From Achromobacter arsenitoxydans SY8 (lineage in GTDB: Bacteria; Pseudomonadota; Gammaproteobacteria; Burkholderiales; Burkholderiaceae_B), in NCBI RefSeq assembly GCF_000236785.1, contig NZ_AGUF01000076.1, positions 1 through 35,580 on the forward strand: 35,580 nucleotides of DNA, written 5' to 3'. The stretch's first letter is position 1, and every line of letters starts with the position of its first letter. A program made the position numbers and the translations under genes. Shown in pieces: positions 21,709 through 30,879 of this stretch. The notes beneath the pieces were generated by a model. It did not search any database, was not told the origin of the DNA, and saw only the letters and a program-made list of their open reading frames with translations.

Positions 21709-22686
21709 CTATTCGCTGCGGATGTTCGCCTGCTTCACGATCTTGCCGTTGTCGGCATATTCCTTTTGCACCTGGGCCGTGAAGGCCTCGACCGTGCCGG
21801 TGGACATGATGTTCAGGGAGTCAGTCAGCGGCTTGCTGATGTCGGGCATGGCGGCCACCTTGTTAAGCACGGCGTTCATGCGCGCGCGCACTTCCGGGCT
21901 GGTCGAGGCCGGCGCGAAGAAACCGAAGGTGGATGTCATGTTGGCCAAGGGGTAGCCCAGTTCGGCCAGCGTGGGCGCATCGGGCAGGCCCGGCAGGCGC
22001 GCCGGCGAGCCCACCGCCAGCAGCTTGAGCTTGCCTTCGCCGATCAGCGCATTGACCGGCCCGGACGCGTTGACCAGCATCAGCGTGAACTGGCCGCCCA
22101 GCGCGTCGGGCACCATCTGCGCCATCCCCTTGTAGGGCACGTGCGTGATGCGCACGCCGGCCTGGCCGTTGATCTGTTCCAGCATCAGGTGGCCCAGCGA
22201 GCCCACTCCGGCGGTCGCCAGCGACAGGCCGCCCGGATCCGCCTTGGCCTGGTCCAGCATGTCCTTGAAGGTCTTGCCCGTGAACTTCGGCCCTCCCACC
22301 AGATACACCGGCGAATACATGATCGACGCGACCGGCGCCAGGTCTTTGAGCGGGTCGTAGAGCGTCTTCATCACATGGGGCGACAGCGTGACCGGGCTGA
22401 CCGCGGTGAATGCGAGCGTGTTTTCGTCATGAGCCCGGGCCACGGTGTTCATGCCGATCATGCCGCCGGCGCCGCCCCGGTTTTCGACCACGACGGGACG
22501 GGATAGCTCCACCGCCAGCTTTTGCGCGAACGCGCGCGCCGTGTTGTCGACGATGCCGCCGGCCCCATAGGGCACGACGATGGTCATGGGCTGCGCCGGG
22601 GCAGCAGTTTGCGCCTGGGCGGGCGCGTTCATAGCGCAGGCGGCGGCGACGGCGCAAAGCCCCGCGATCTGCTTGAAATTCAACAT
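21709..22686 (-). CDS. Bug-family tripartite tricarboxylate transporter substrate-binding protein
   Basis: A 325-residue exported protein from the ATG at 22686, after a GGGGAA ribosome site. The signal peptide is LCAVAAACAMNAPAQA with cleavage near residue 26. The mature protein shows the Bug (TctC/PF03401) pattern: MTIVVPYGAGGIVDNTARAFAQKL, VVVENRGGAGGMIG, and DAPTLAELGYP. Such proteins bind organic anions such as dicarboxylates or aromatic acids in the periplasm and deliver them to a TctAB permease, or act as sensors. No permease gene is adjacent, so it is an orphan, as is common in Bordetella and Achromobacter. The ligand is not predictable here. Confidence 0.92.
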   Translation of the reverse strand: MLNFKQIAGLCAVAAACAMNAPAQAQTAAPAQPMTIVVPYGAGGIVDNTARAFAQKLAVELSRPVVVENRGGAGGMIGMNTVARAHDENTLAFTAVSPVTLSPHVMKTLYDPLKDLAPVASIMYSPVYLVGGPKFTGKTFKDMLDQAKADPGGLSLATAGVGSLGHLMLEQINGQAGVRITHVPYKGMAQMVPDALGGQFTLMLVNASGPVNALIGEGKLKLLAVGSPARLPGLPDAPTLAELGYPLANMTSTFGFFAPASTSPEVRARMNAVLNKVAAMPDISKPLTDSLNIMSTGTVEAFTAQVQKEYADNGKIVKQANIRSE

Positions 22687-22809
22687 GTTTTCCCCTGGAT
22701 GGCCGGCTGGTCGCCGGCGCGTCGCGCGGCGCCCAATGCGCCGCGCCGGCATGCAGTGTGTGCAGGCCGGCGCGGCAGGACAACCGGGATTACCCGGAAA
22801 AATGGTGCG

Positions 22810-23391
22810 TCAGTTGGCGCGATAGCCGCGGCTGGTCATGCAGGAATCCAGCGAGTGGTTGTAGGAGTCCACCATGATCTGGGTGGTCCAGGCGTTGATG
22901 GTGGCGGGATCGTAGCCGCTTTGGTTCATGGCCCAGCGCTGGCAATCGGTGGTGGCGCTGGCCTGGGCCGCGTTGACCGGGGGCGCCGGTTCGTACTGCA
23001 CGGGCGCGTACTGCGGCGCCGGCGCGGAATAGGCCACCGGTGGCGCTTCATATACCGGCGCCGCGTAGACGGGTTCTTGGTAGACAGGCGCGGCATAGGC
23101 AGGCGCCGCATACAGCGGGGGGCTGGTGTAACCCACGCCGGACGAATAAACGCCGGTCTGGACGTAAGAGGGGCCGGAATTCGCCGCCAGCAGCAGGCCG
23201 ACGGTTGCCAGCGCGAAGGCGCCGCCTATCCACCAGCCGTCCGAACTGCTGCCGCCGCCGCCATGATGATGGTGATAGCCGCCGCCGTAACCGCCGCCCC
23301 AATACCCGCCACGCCCGCCAGCCATCGCCGGCGCGCCGGCAACCGCCAGCGCCAACGCCGCAATGGCCACCCGGCCTGTAAACCGCTTCAT
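22810..23391 (-). CDS. Exported Gly/His-rich protein with Tyr/Pro/Ala repeats
   Basis: A 193-residue protein with a Sec signal (AIAALALAVAGAPAMA, cleaved near residue 24). A Gly/Tyr/His stretch including HHHH follows (residues 25-50), then one hydrophobic segment (about 53-70). A low-complexity region at about 90-140 is made of AAPVYxEPVYAAPVYEAPP-type repeats. The C-terminal 45 residues look like a small folded unit with two cysteines (DCQRWAMNQSG and LDSCMTSRGY), probably disulfide-bonded. The His cluster may bind metal. The family is not known to me by function; similar proteins occur in other proteobacterial envelopes. It lies between two Bug genes on the same strand. Confidence 0.8.
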   Translation of the reverse strand: MKRFTGRVAIAALALAVAGAPAMAGGRGGYWGGGYGGGYHHHHGGGGSSSDGWWIGGAFALATVGLLLAANSGPSYVQTGVYSSGVGYTSPPLYAAPAYAAPVYQEPVYAAPVYEAPPVAYSAPAPQYAPVQYEPAPPVNAAQASATTDCQRWAMNQSGYDPATINAWTTQIMVDSYNHSLDSCMTSRGYRAN

Positions 23392-23520
23392 GATCTTGCT
23401 CCTGGTTCGCCCGGACCCTGCAGATCGCAGAGGCGGAGCGATAGGTCTACTTTACTGCTGCAGCCGCCGCAATAAGGTGTCTCAAGCGATACGGGAATTT
23501 CAAGTGATTTCAAGCGGCGA

Positions 23521-23553
23521 AGCGCAGCGATAGCCCGAAGCTATCGCTGCGCT
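23521..23553. terminator. Strong hairpin downstream of second Bug gene
   Basis: Perfect 14-bp stem (23521-23534 with 23540-23553) and a 5-base loop, located 42 bases past the Bug stop codon (minus strand). There is no T-tract, so it is either a Rho-associated 3' end structure or an mRNA-stabilising hairpin. Confidence 0.5.
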
Positions 23554-23594
23554 CAGCGCGGCAGACCGCCCGAGTCCGCAGGCGCAGGTGGCGC

Positions 23595-24569
23595 TTACTC
23601 GATGCGCGCGCCGGACGCCGCCACCACCCTGCCGGCGGCTTCCCAATCCGCCTTCAGCAGATCCTGGAATTGCGCGGCCGACTTGGCCTCGGCTTCGACG
23701 CCCAGCGACGCCAGGCGCGCCTGCACCTTGGGATCGGCCAGCACCTTGTTGACGGCGGCATTGATCTGGTCGCGGTCGGCGGCGGAGATGCCGGCCGGCG
23801 CCAGCAGGCCCAGCCAGGAGTCGAACGCGTAGCCGGGCAGGCCGCTTTCCGCGACGGTGGGCAGGTCGGGCGCAAAGCGCGAGCGGGTTTTGCCGGTGTA
23901 GGCCAGGAACGTGACGCGCGGGTCGTTGCGGTAGGCGGTGACGCCGATGGTGGCGGCGGTCACTGCCTGGACGCGGCCGGCCAGCAGCTCGGTCACGGCG
24001 TCGCCCGTGGACTTCATGGGAATGTGCTGCATCTGCGCGCCCGCGGCGGTCAGGAACGACGCCATGCCCAGGTGCGACGCACTGCCATTGCCGGCCGACG
24101 CGTAGTCGTACGCGCCGGGCTTGGCCTTGACCGCCTGGATGAATTCGGCAGTGTTCCTGGCGTTCAGCGACGACGACGCCAGGATGATGTAGCCGGTGCT
24201 GCCGATATAGGCCACGCCGGTGAAATCCTTGTAGGGGTCGTAGCTGAGGTTCTTGTAAAGATATCCGGCGATGTTGTGGCTGGCGGCGGCCAGGACCAGC
24301 GTATTGCCGTCGGGCTTGGCGCGGGCGACCTGGGCGGTGCCCACGGTGCCGCCGGCGCCGGCGCGGTTTTCCACCACGATGGAGGCGTTGAGCGCCTTGC
24401 CCAGTTCATCGCCGATCGCGCGGGCGATCGTGTCCTGGACCGCGCCGGTGCCATAGGGCACTACGATGCGGATGACGCGTTGTTCGGCCTGGGCCGCGCC
24501 CACGCCGGCGACGGCCAGAGCAAGGGCGAGCAGGGTATTGCGGCGTGCAGCTTGGAATCGGGTAGACAT
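23595..24569 (-). CDS. Bug-family tripartite tricarboxylate transporter substrate-binding protein
   Basis: A 324-residue exported protein from the ATG at 24569 (MSTRFQAARRNTLLALALAVAGVGAAQAEQ), with cleavage after AQA. It contains IRIVVPYGTGAVQDTIARAIGDELG, IVVENRAGAGGTVG, and DLPTVAESGLPGYAFDSWLGLLAP, all standard for the Bug/TctC family. Sequence outside these motifs differs clearly from the Bug protein at 21709, so they are separate paralogues rather than a recent duplication. No TctA/TctB permease is nearby. The long tail upstream of 24569 in the same frame is not coding, as the signal peptide marks the true start. Confidence 0.92.
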   Translation of the reverse strand: MSTRFQAARRNTLLALALAVAGVGAAQAEQRVIRIVVPYGTGAVQDTIARAIGDELGKALNASIVVENRAGAGGTVGTAQVARAKPDGNTLVLAAASHNIAGYLYKNLSYDPYKDFTGVAYIGSTGYIILASSSLNARNTAEFIQAVKAKPGAYDYASAGNGSASHLGMASFLTAAGAQMQHIPMKSTGDAVTELLAGRVQAVTAATIGVTAYRNDPRVTFLAYTGKTRSRFAPDLPTVAESGLPGYAFDSWLGLLAPAGISAADRDQINAAVNKVLADPKVQARLASLGVEAEAKSAAQFQDLLKADWEAAGRVVAASGARIE

Positions 24570-24833
24570 GAAGCGGACTCGTGATGGTGTCGCACGCCGG
24601 CGGAATGCCGGCGCGGCATGGCGGCGTTGGACTCTAAACACTTGCGCCGCGCGGGCCAACGAATTATTCGCGCCTTGTTTATTTCTTCTGGCGATATGGG
24701 TCGCCCGGGCATTGCGGCCGCGGCTCGCGGCCAGCGGGGCTGGCCTTGGGGCTTTATCATGGGGGCTTCGGCGGCATTGCAGCCTCGTGCGCGCGCCGCT
24801 TTGTTGTGCCCTGATCGTAGAGGAGATTTATTA

Positions 24834-27362
24834 GTGGTTCGACCCGCAACGACAGCATCCATCCCCTTCCTGCCCCGCAATCATGCCGCCGTCTCCTGGC
24901 GGCGCAGGCGCGAGAGGCCGTGGCTGGCGGCCCTGCTGCTGGCGGCGATGCTGAGTTGCCTGTCGTTCTTCTGGCAAGCGCGGGCCATGGCCGCCGTTCC
25001 GTTGCTGGGACAGGCCCCGGCGGCCGAGGCCCCCGCGGCCCCGGCGCTGACCCCGGAAGCGCTGGCGAACATGCTGGACAACCCCGACGTGCGCAAGGCC
25101 CTGGTGGACGCGTTGCGCGCCCAGGGAGGCGGGACCAAGCCGGCCGCGGCCGCGGCGCCGGCGCAGCCGGCGGAGCCCGGCCTGCAAGAGCGCATGGCCG
25201 ATGGCGTGCAGCGCTTCTTGACCGGCGTGGCTGCCGACATGGGGCAGGGCGTGGACGACATGCGCGCGCTGGCGTCCGGCGGCACGCTGCGGCTGGACAG
25301 CGGCGCGGCGGGCAACGCCTTGCTGCCCCTGGCGCTGGCCGCCCTGGCCACGATCATCGCCTTCATCGTGCTGCGCATGATCGCCATGCGCATCTATACG
25401 CGCATCGACCACTGGGTGGCGGAGCAGGGCTGCGAGTCCGGCGTTCCGCCCAAGCCCGACGCCACGGCCGTTCCCGGCTCCCCGGCCAAGCGCGGCGCGC
25501 CTGCTTCGATGCGAGTGCTGTACCGGCGCGCCGGGGCCATCATCGGGGCGGTCGCCATCGACGCGGCCGTCGTGCTGCTGGCCGCCATGGCGGGCGGCGC
25601 GGCCGCCTTGTGGAGCACGCCGGGGCGCGGCACGCTGGATGCGCTGGCGGCCGTGTTCCTGCAGGCCTTCGTGGCGGTGGAGATCGTCAAGGTGCTGATC
25701 CGCACGGTGTTCGCCGTGCGTCATCCGCACCTGCGCCTGCTGCCCATGTCCGATGAGCTGGCCAAATATTGGAATGCGTGGCTGCTGCGCATCGCCGCGG
25801 CGGCCGGTTACGGCACGCTGCTGGTCGGTCCCGTGATGGCGGCGTCGCTGTCGCCCGCGCTGGGGCGGCTGGCCACCATGATCATCATGCTGGCGGTGTA
25901 CGTGTATGCCGTGCGCGTCATCTGGCAGAACCGCCAGGCGGTGCGCGAGCGGCTGGACCGGCGCGCCGCGGGCGCGGCCACGTTCATGGGCTCGCGCCTG
26001 CGCTTCCTGTCGCGCGTGTGGCACGTGCTGGGCATCCTGTATTTCACGATCCTCCTGGTCGTCAGCCAGGTCGACCCGACCAATGCGCTGCCCTTCATGG
26101 CGCGCGCCACCGCGCAGACCCTGCTGGTCATCGGCGTGGGCAGCCTGCTGATCCTGCTGCTGAACGCCGCGCTGGCCAAGCCCATCCGCCTGTCGGACGA
26201 CCTGCGGCGGCGCCTGCCGCTGCTGGAGGCGCGCGTCAACGCCTACGTGCCGGCGACGCTGAAGGTGGTGGGCTGGATCATCCGCATCGTCATCCTGCTG
26301 CTGATCCTGGACGCATGGCGCGCCTTCGATCTGTCGCGCTGGCTGGCGTCCGACGCTGGCGGCGCGGCCATCAAGGTGGTGCTGAACATCGTCATCGTGC
26401 TGCTGATCGCGATGCTCGCCTGGACCGTGATCGCCAGCATCATCGAGCACCGCCTCAGCCAGAGCGAGGAGCGGGGCATGCCCAGCGCGCGCGAGCGCAC
26501 GCTGCTGGCGCTGTTCCGCAATGCCGCGCTGATCGTCATTGTGACGATGACGGTCATGGTGCTGCTGTCTCAGATCGGCATCGACGTGGGGCCGCTGATC
26601 GCCGGCGCCGGCGTGGTCGGCCTGGCCATCGGCTTCGGCGCGCAGAAGCTGGTGCAGGACATCATCACCGGCGTGTTCATCCAGCTTGAAAACGGCATGA
26701 ACGAAAACGACGTGGTGCAGGTGGCGGGCGTGTTCGGGACCGTCGAAAAAATGACCATCCGCTCGGTCGGCATCCGCACCCTGGACGGCGGCTATCACCT
26801 GGTGCCGTTCTCGTCGGTGGACGTGGTGGCCAACCACATGCGCGATTTCTCGTACCACCTGGGCGAATACACCATCGCGCATCGTGAAAGCGTGGACGAC
26901 GCGATTGATCACCTGCGAGCCGCGTTCGCCGAACTGATGACCGATTCGGTGCTCGGACCCGAGATCCTGGAGGACATGACGGTCGCGGGCGTCACGGCGG
27001 TCAACGACAAGGGCGTGACCATCCGGATCCTGATCAAGACCACGCCGGGCATGCAGTGGGCGGTGCAGCGCGGCTACAACCGGCTGCTCAAGAAGCACTT
27101 CGACGCGGCGGGCATCGAGTTGCCGTACCCGCACACGGTGGTGTATTTCGGCCAGGACAAGCGCGGCTTTGCGCCGGCGGCCAACGTGGCGCTGCAGACG
27201 GAGCGTCCCGACGAGGGCGAAAACGCCCGCGCCGCGGGCCATACCCGGCGCCGCCTGAAGCCGGAGACCGACACCGGGGATTCGGCCGAGGTGCTGGGCA
27301 ACGAGCTGGAGGCCCGGGAGGAAGCCCGGGAGGAAGCCGAGCCGGACGCGCCGCGGACGTAG
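24834..27362 (+). CDS. Large MscS-family mechanosensitive channel
   Basis: An 842-residue protein from the GTG at 24834, seven bases after AGGAGA; the frame extends upstream without a start site. A signal or first membrane helix (WLAALLLAAMLSCLSFFW) precedes a periplasmic part rich in Ala/Pro (about 50-150). Then come roughly ten more hydrophobic segments to residue 600. The MscS core follows: pore helix GPLIAGAGVVGLAIGFGAQKLVQDIITG, the beta domain ENDVVQVAGVFGTVEKMTIRSVGIRTLDG, and the cytoplasmic vestibule ending in a Glu-rich tail. Architecture resembles E. coli YbiO-type channels. Role: release of solutes on osmotic downshock. The first membrane region has no partner gene. Confidence 0.9.
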   Translation: MVRPATTASIPFLPRNHAAVSWRRRRERPWLAALLLAAMLSCLSFFWQARAMAAVPLLGQAPAAEAPAAPALTPEALANMLDNPDVRKALVDALRAQGGGTKPAAAAAPAQPAEPGLQERMADGVQRFLTGVAADMGQGVDDMRALASGGTLRLDSGAAGNALLPLALAALATIIAFIVLRMIAMRIYTRIDHWVAEQGCESGVPPKPDATAVPGSPAKRGAPASMRVLYRRAGAIIGAVAIDAAVVLLAAMAGGAAALWSTPGRGTLDALAAVFLQAFVAVEIVKVLIRTVFAVRHPHLRLLPMSDELAKYWNAWLLRIAAAAGYGTLLVGPVMAASLSPALGRLATMIIMLAVYVYAVRVIWQNRQAVRERLDRRAAGAATFMGSRLRFLSRVWHVLGILYFTILLVVSQVDPTNALPFMARATAQTLLVIGVGSLLILLLNAALAKPIRLSDDLRRRLPLLEARVNAYVPATLKVVGWIIRIVILLLILDAWRAFDLSRWLASDAGGAAIKVVLNIVIVLLIAMLAWTVIASIIEHRLSQSEERGMPSARERTLLALFRNAALIVIVTMTVMVLLSQIGIDVGPLIAGAGVVGLAIGFGAQKLVQDIITGVFIQLENGMNENDVVQVAGVFGTVEKMTIRSVGIRTLDGGYHLVPFSSVDVVANHMRDFSYHLGEYTIAHRESVDDAIDHLRAAFAELMTDSVLGPEILEDMTVAGVTAVNDKGVTIRILIKTTPGMQWAVQRGYNRLLKKHFDAAGIELPYPHTVVYFGQDKRGFAPAANVALQTERPDEGENARAAGHTRRRLKPETDTGDSAEVLGNELEAREEAREEAEPDAPRT

Positions 27363-27422
27363 GCGGGTCGCGCGGCGCATAAGGTATAAACGAGGCCCAT
27401 CGTTTTGGAGCAAGGGGATCAC

Positions 27423-28166
27423 GTGCCCAGCAAACTCGGAGCAGGTCGCCTCATTGCCGCGACAGTTGGCGTCATCCGGCAGCAGGGACGCGCCATGTTG
27501 GCGGCCGCGCCGTGGTCCCTTGTGGTGTTCACGCTGACGCTGCCGTTCGCGCTGATCGCGCCCGCGTTCTACGGGACGCTGGCCTGGGTGACCCTGGCGC
27601 TGGCGGCCGTCAACCTGATCGCGTTCGCGCGCACGACGTTCGCGTGGCATCGGGTGGCCGTGCTGGGGACGGCCCCTGACGTTGGCGCAGCGCGCGGAGG
27701 GTCCGGCGAGGCTCGCCACCTGGTCCTGCTGGGCCTCATCGCCATCGGGCTCACGGCCCTGGCCCGCGCGACCGGCGACCTGCCTTACGTGATCTACATG
27801 CTGTTGGGCGGCGCGAACGAGCCGTTGTTCTATGGCGTGCTGATCGCTTCGCTGGTGGTGCTGTGGGCGCCGGTCTTGCGCGCCGTCGCCATGTACGGGC
27901 TGTGTCTGCCCAACGCCGCGGTAAAGGGCGAATACGCGTTCCAGGCCATGCGCGCGGCGATGCGGTACAGGCGCTGGCCCTTGATGGCGGCGCTGTTCGC
28001 GCTGCTTGTGCTGGGCGCCCAGACCGCCGGTCAACTGTGGCCGCTTGCCTATGCATTCACGGGTCTGGGGTTGGCGCAGGGCGCGGTGGCCGTGCTGGGC
28101 TGCGTCGCCATGACGTTCGTGCTGACGACGATGTTCGCGGTCGCGTATCGCGATTCGGCCGCGTAG
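27423..28166 (+). CDS. Multi-span membrane protein of unknown function
   Basis: A 247-residue protein. The GTG at 27423 (MPSKLGAGRLIAATVG) follows an AGGGGA site; a TTG at 27405 would add six residues. Six hydrophobic segments are visible, near residues 30-46, 48-66, 95-115, 127-150, 183-203 and 208-232. I do not recognise the family, and the absence of charged residues within helices argues against an ion carrier. It lies 60 bases behind the MscS gene on the same strand and may be co-transcribed with it. A hairpin follows downstream. Confidence 0.72.
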   Translation: MPSKLGAGRLIAATVGVIRQQGRAMLAAAPWSLVVFTLTLPFALIAPAFYGTLAWVTLALAAVNLIAFARTTFAWHRVAVLGTAPDVGAARGGSGEARHLVLLGLIAIGLTALARATGDLPYVIYMLLGGANEPLFYGVLIASLVVLWAPVLRAVAMYGLCLPNAAVKGEYAFQAMRAAMRYRRWPLMAALFALLVLGAQTAGQLWPLAYAFTGLGLAQGAVAVLGCVAMTFVLTTMFAVAYRDSAA

Positions 28167-28227
28167 CGGCGAGCCGGCGCTTCCGCGTTTCCCGCATTCC
28201 AGGTTCGGCGAACCTCGGCCATTAAGC

Positions 28228-28259
28228 ACCGCCTGCGGCACGATCCGCCCGCAGGCGGT
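28228..28259 (+). terminator. Terminator-like hairpin after the membrane protein gene
   Basis: Perfect 11-bp stem ACCGCCTGCGG/CCGCAGGCGGT with a 10-base loop, followed by TCATCCTTTTCTT. It lies 62 bases after the stop codon at 28166. Moderately good as an intrinsic terminator. Confidence 0.6.
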
Positions 28260-28320
28260 TCATCCTTTTCTTCCCCCATGGTTTCCATCTGGCGATGCGC
28301 AGGCCTGCGCGCTCGCGGCC

Positions 28321-28340
28321 GATGCGCATTGGTGCGCATC
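28321..28340. repeat. Inverted repeat upstream of the chloroperoxidase-like gene
   Basis: Perfect 8-bp arms GATGCGCA/TGCGCATC around TTGG, with a related GATGCGCA copy 27 bases upstream (28294-28301). Two half-site copies plus the palindrome suggest a regulator binding region in the 266-base gap before the gene at 28433, though no regulator can be named. Confidence 0.4.
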
Positions 28341-28432
28341 GCACAACACCGTGCTTCCCGCGCCATGCCTACCGCGTTCAGGGCCCGGATCCTACGATGC
28401 CCTCACTGTCTCTTTCCGACCCGAGGATCCCC

Positions 28433-29389
28433 ATGAACGACTCGCACAACCCGGCCCGCCGCCACTTGCTCGTCGGCAGCGCCGTCCTGGCGAGCGGCGC
28501 CTTCTCCATCGGTGCCGAAGCCTCCCCGCAGCGCAACCCCCAACCCAATCGGAGCACTCCCATGGACAGCAAGACTTTTGTCACCAAAGACGGCACGCAG
28601 CTCTACTACAAGGACTGGGGCGCAGGCCCGGTCGTCACCTTCTCGCATGGCTGGCCGCTGAATGCGGACGCCTGGGACGGGCAGATGCACTTCCTGGCGC
28701 GCAACGGCTTCCGTGTCATCGCGCACGACCGCCGCGGCCACGGCCGCTCGTCGCAGCCATCGAACGGCAACGACATGGACACCTACGCAGACGACCTGGC
28801 GCAACTGATCGAGGCGATGGACCTGAAGCAGATCTCGATGGTGGGGCATTCCACCGGCGGCGGCGAAGTGGCGCGCTACATCGGCCGCCACGGCACCGGG
28901 CGCGTGGCCCGCGCGGTGCTCATCGGCGCGGTGCCGCCGGTGATGCTGAAGTCGGCCGCCAACCCCGAAGGACTGCCCGTCGAGGTGTTCGACGGCATCC
29001 GCGACGGCGTGGCAGGCGACCGATCGCAGTTCTACAAGGACCTGGCCGTTCCCTTCTACGGCGCAAACCGTCCCGATTCCAAGGTGTCGCAGGGTCAGCT
29101 CGATCAGTTCTGGCTGTGGAGCATGCAGAGCGGCCAGAAGAACGCCTACGAGTGCGTCAAGGCGTTCTCGGAAACCGACTTCACCGAAGACCTGAAGAAG
29201 ATCGACGTGCCCACGCTGTTCATGCACGGCGAGGACGACCAGATCGTACCGATCCACGATTCCGCGAAGAAGGCCGTGCGCCTGGTGAAGAACGCGCAGG
29301 CGATCTACTACCCGGGCGCGCCGCACGGACTTACGGCCACCCTGCAGGACCGCATCAACGCCGATCTGCTCACCTTCCTGCGCGGCTGA
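28433..29389 (+). CDS. Non-heme chloroperoxidase-like alpha/beta hydrolase with export leader
   Basis: A 318-residue protein. The hydrolase core begins at Met44 ([23 protein letters not shown]) as in cofactor-free chloroperoxidases/perhydrolases. The catalytic triad is Ser140 (GHSTGGG), Asp269 (GEDDQIVP) and His298 (APHGL). Before it are 43 residues with a twin-arginine-like leader: [24 protein letters not shown] second in-frame ATG at 28562 with GGAG upstream would give the ordinary cytoplasmic form. The family hydrolyses esters and makes peracids from acetate and peroxide. Location before a metallo-beta-lactamase-fold gene on the same strand, 73 bases apart, suggests an operon. Substrate unknown. 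Confidence 0.87.
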   Translation: MNDSHNPARRHLLVGSAVLASGAFSIGAEASPQRNPQPNRSTPMDSKTFVTKDGTQLYYKDWGAGPVVTFSHGWPLNADAWDGQMHFLARNGFRVIAHDRRGHGRSSQPSNGNDMDTYADDLAQLIEAMDLKQISMVGHSTGGGEVARYIGRHGTGRVARAVLIGAVPPVMLKSAANPEGLPVEVFDGIRDGVAGDRSQFYKDLAVPFYGANRPDSKVSQGQLDQFWLWSMQSGQKNAYECVKAFSETDFTEDLKKIDVPTLFMHGEDDQIVPIHDSAKKAVRLVKNAQAIYYPGAPHGLTATLQDRINADLLTFLRG

Positions 29390-29462
29390 AGCGCGCCACG
29401 CTTGCAACGGCCGCGGCCCGGCGGATTCCCGCCGGCCCGGCCGTCATTCAGGAGAATTCGCC

Positions 29463-30380
29463 ATGTTTATCGTAGACAACGCACCGCCCGCCGCCGTGCA
29501 GGCGCCCATTGACCTGGTTCCTTCTCGTTATGCCGTGCAGGTCGGCGACATCGAAGCGCTGGTGGTCAGCGACGGCGTGCTGCCGCTGCCCACCGCGACG
29601 ATGGCCACCAACGCCGATCCAGCCGACCTGGCGGTCTGGCTGGACCGCATGTACATGCCGCCGGACGCCTTCGACTGGCCGCTGAACGTGATGGTGGCCA
29701 AGAGCGGCAAGCAGACTATCCTGATCGACGCGGGGCTGGGCGGCCAGTTCCCGGGATTCCCGCGCGCGGGGCAATTCCCGCAGCGCCTGCAGGCGGCGGG
29801 CATCCCGCTGGAGTCTGTGACTGACGTGATCATTACCCACATGCACATGGACCACGTGGGCGGGCTGCTGGTGGAAGGCGTGAAGGAGCGCCTGAGCCCC
29901 AGCGTGCGCATCCACGTATCGGCCACGGAAGTCGCGTTCTGGACTTCGCCCGACTTTTCGCAGACCGTCATGCCCAAGCCGGTTCCCAACGTGCTGCGCT
30001 CGACTGCCAGGAGCTTCTACGAGACGTACCGCGACCGGCTGTGCATCTTCGAGGACCGCCACGAGGTCGCGCCGGGCGTGACCGTGCGGCTGACCGGCGG
30101 CCATACGCCGGGGCACAGCGTGGTCGACCTGGTCTCGGGCGGTGAACGCCTTGTTTTCGCCGGCGATGCGATGTTCCCGGTCGCGTTCGATCACCCCGAA
30201 TGGCACAACGGCTTCGAGCACGACCCCGAGGAATCGGCCCGTGTGCGCATCGGCCTGTTCCGGGAGCTGGCGGAGAACCGCGGGCTGCTGGTGGCGGCGC
30301 ACCTGCCGTTTCCGTCGGTCGGCCGGGTGGCGGTCGACGGGGACGCGTTCCGCTGGGTCCCGGTCATCTGGGACTATTGA
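29463..30380 (+). CDS. MBL-fold metallohydrolase
   Basis: A 305-residue metallo-beta-lactamase-fold enzyme. The zinc signature is THMHMDHVGG (His126, His128, Asp130, His131), followed by TGGHTPGH with the third-ligand His, FAGDAMF with the bridging Asp, and a late VAAHLPFP. The N-terminal 20 residues contain no signal peptide, so it is predicted cytoplasmic. A strong site CAGGAGAATT precedes the start. Quorum-quenching lactonases, glyoxalase II-like enzymes and alkylsulfatases share this fold; the closest general type is the unassigned MBL hydrolases. It converges on the cupin gene 22 bases away. Confidence 0.9.
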   Translation: MFIVDNAPPAAVQAPIDLVPSRYAVQVGDIEALVVSDGVLPLPTATMATNADPADLAVWLDRMYMPPDAFDWPLNVMVAKSGKQTILIDAGLGGQFPGFPRAGQFPQRLQAAGIPLESVTDVIITHMHMDHVGGLLVEGVKERLSPSVRIHVSATEVAFWTSPDFSQTVMPKPVPNVLRSTARSFYETYRDRLCIFEDRHEVAPGVTVRLTGGHTPGHSVVDLVSGGERLVFAGDAMFPVAFDHPEWHNGFEHDPEESARVRIGLFRELAENRGLLVAAHLPFPSVGRVAVDGDAFRWVPVIWDY

Positions 30381-30402
30381 GCGCGGACGCGCCGCGCCCC
30401 TG

Positions 30403-30879
30403 TCAGCGGGCGTATTGTTCGGGGCTGACCTTTTCCATCCAGTCCACCGATTTGCCGTCGAGCGATTCGGAGATTGCGATGTGGGTCATGCCCATGGCGG
30501 GGGCCGCCCCGTGCCAGTGCTTGACGCCGGGCGGGATCCAGACGATGTCGCCGGGCCGGATTTCCTGCACGGCATCCCCCCATTTCTGCACGCGTCCCAC
30601 GCCGGCGGTGACGATCAGTGTCTGGCCCAGCGGATGGGTGTGCCAGGCCGTGTGTGCACCCGGCTCGAACGTCACGATGCCGCCGCCCACGCGAGCGGGC
30701 GCGTCGGCCTGGAAGCGCGAGTCCACGCGCACGGAACCCGTGAAGTTCTGTGCCGGGCCGGCGCCGGAGGGCTGGGCCCCGACCCTGGCCACCGTGATGG
30801 GCGAATCTTGCGCGGCGCATGCCGCGGATAGCGCCATGGTGAGCGCGGCGGCAGGGGCGGCGAACACGTGCTTGTTCAT
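30403..30879 (-). CDS. Exported cupin protein, hydroxynitrile-lyase-like
   Basis: A 158-residue protein with a Sec signal ([18 protein letters not shown], cleaved near residue 23; the Cys at 21 lacks a good lipobox). The single cupin domain has metal ligands His80 and His82 (AWHTHPLGQ), Gln86 and His121 (PPGVKHWHG). The spacing matches the Mn-cupins that act as hydroxynitrile lyases in Granulicella-type bacteria, so databases often call such proteins (R)-mandelonitrile lyase. Whether they do this in vivo is unknown, and peroxide or phenol metabolism is possible. It starts directly after the flavodoxin stop with AGGAGA as ribosome site. Confidence 0.87.
   Translation of the reverse strand: MNKHVFAAPAAALTMALSAACAAQDSPITVARVGAQPSGAGPAQNFTGSVRVDSRFQADAPARVGGGIVTFEPGAHTAWHTHPLGQTLIVTAGVGRVQKWGDAVQEIRPGDIVWIPPGVKHWHGAAPAMGMTHIAISESLDGKSVDWMEKVSPEQYAR

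Noticed and set aside
22810-22998. Transport operon of the two Bug genes
   Set aside because: No TctA or TctB permease gene is present and the two Bug genes are separated by an unrelated gene.
24831-28241. Open antisense frame of 1136 codons opposite the MscS gene
   Set aside because: Composition is His/Arg/Gln/Gly-rich without any domain, it lies exactly opposite a well-supported channel gene, and high GC at third positions creates such stop-free shadows.
30403-30879. Lipoprotein reading of the cupin protein
   Set aside because: The Cys at residue 21 is preceded by SAA rather than a proper lipobox; an ordinary Sec cleavage fits better.
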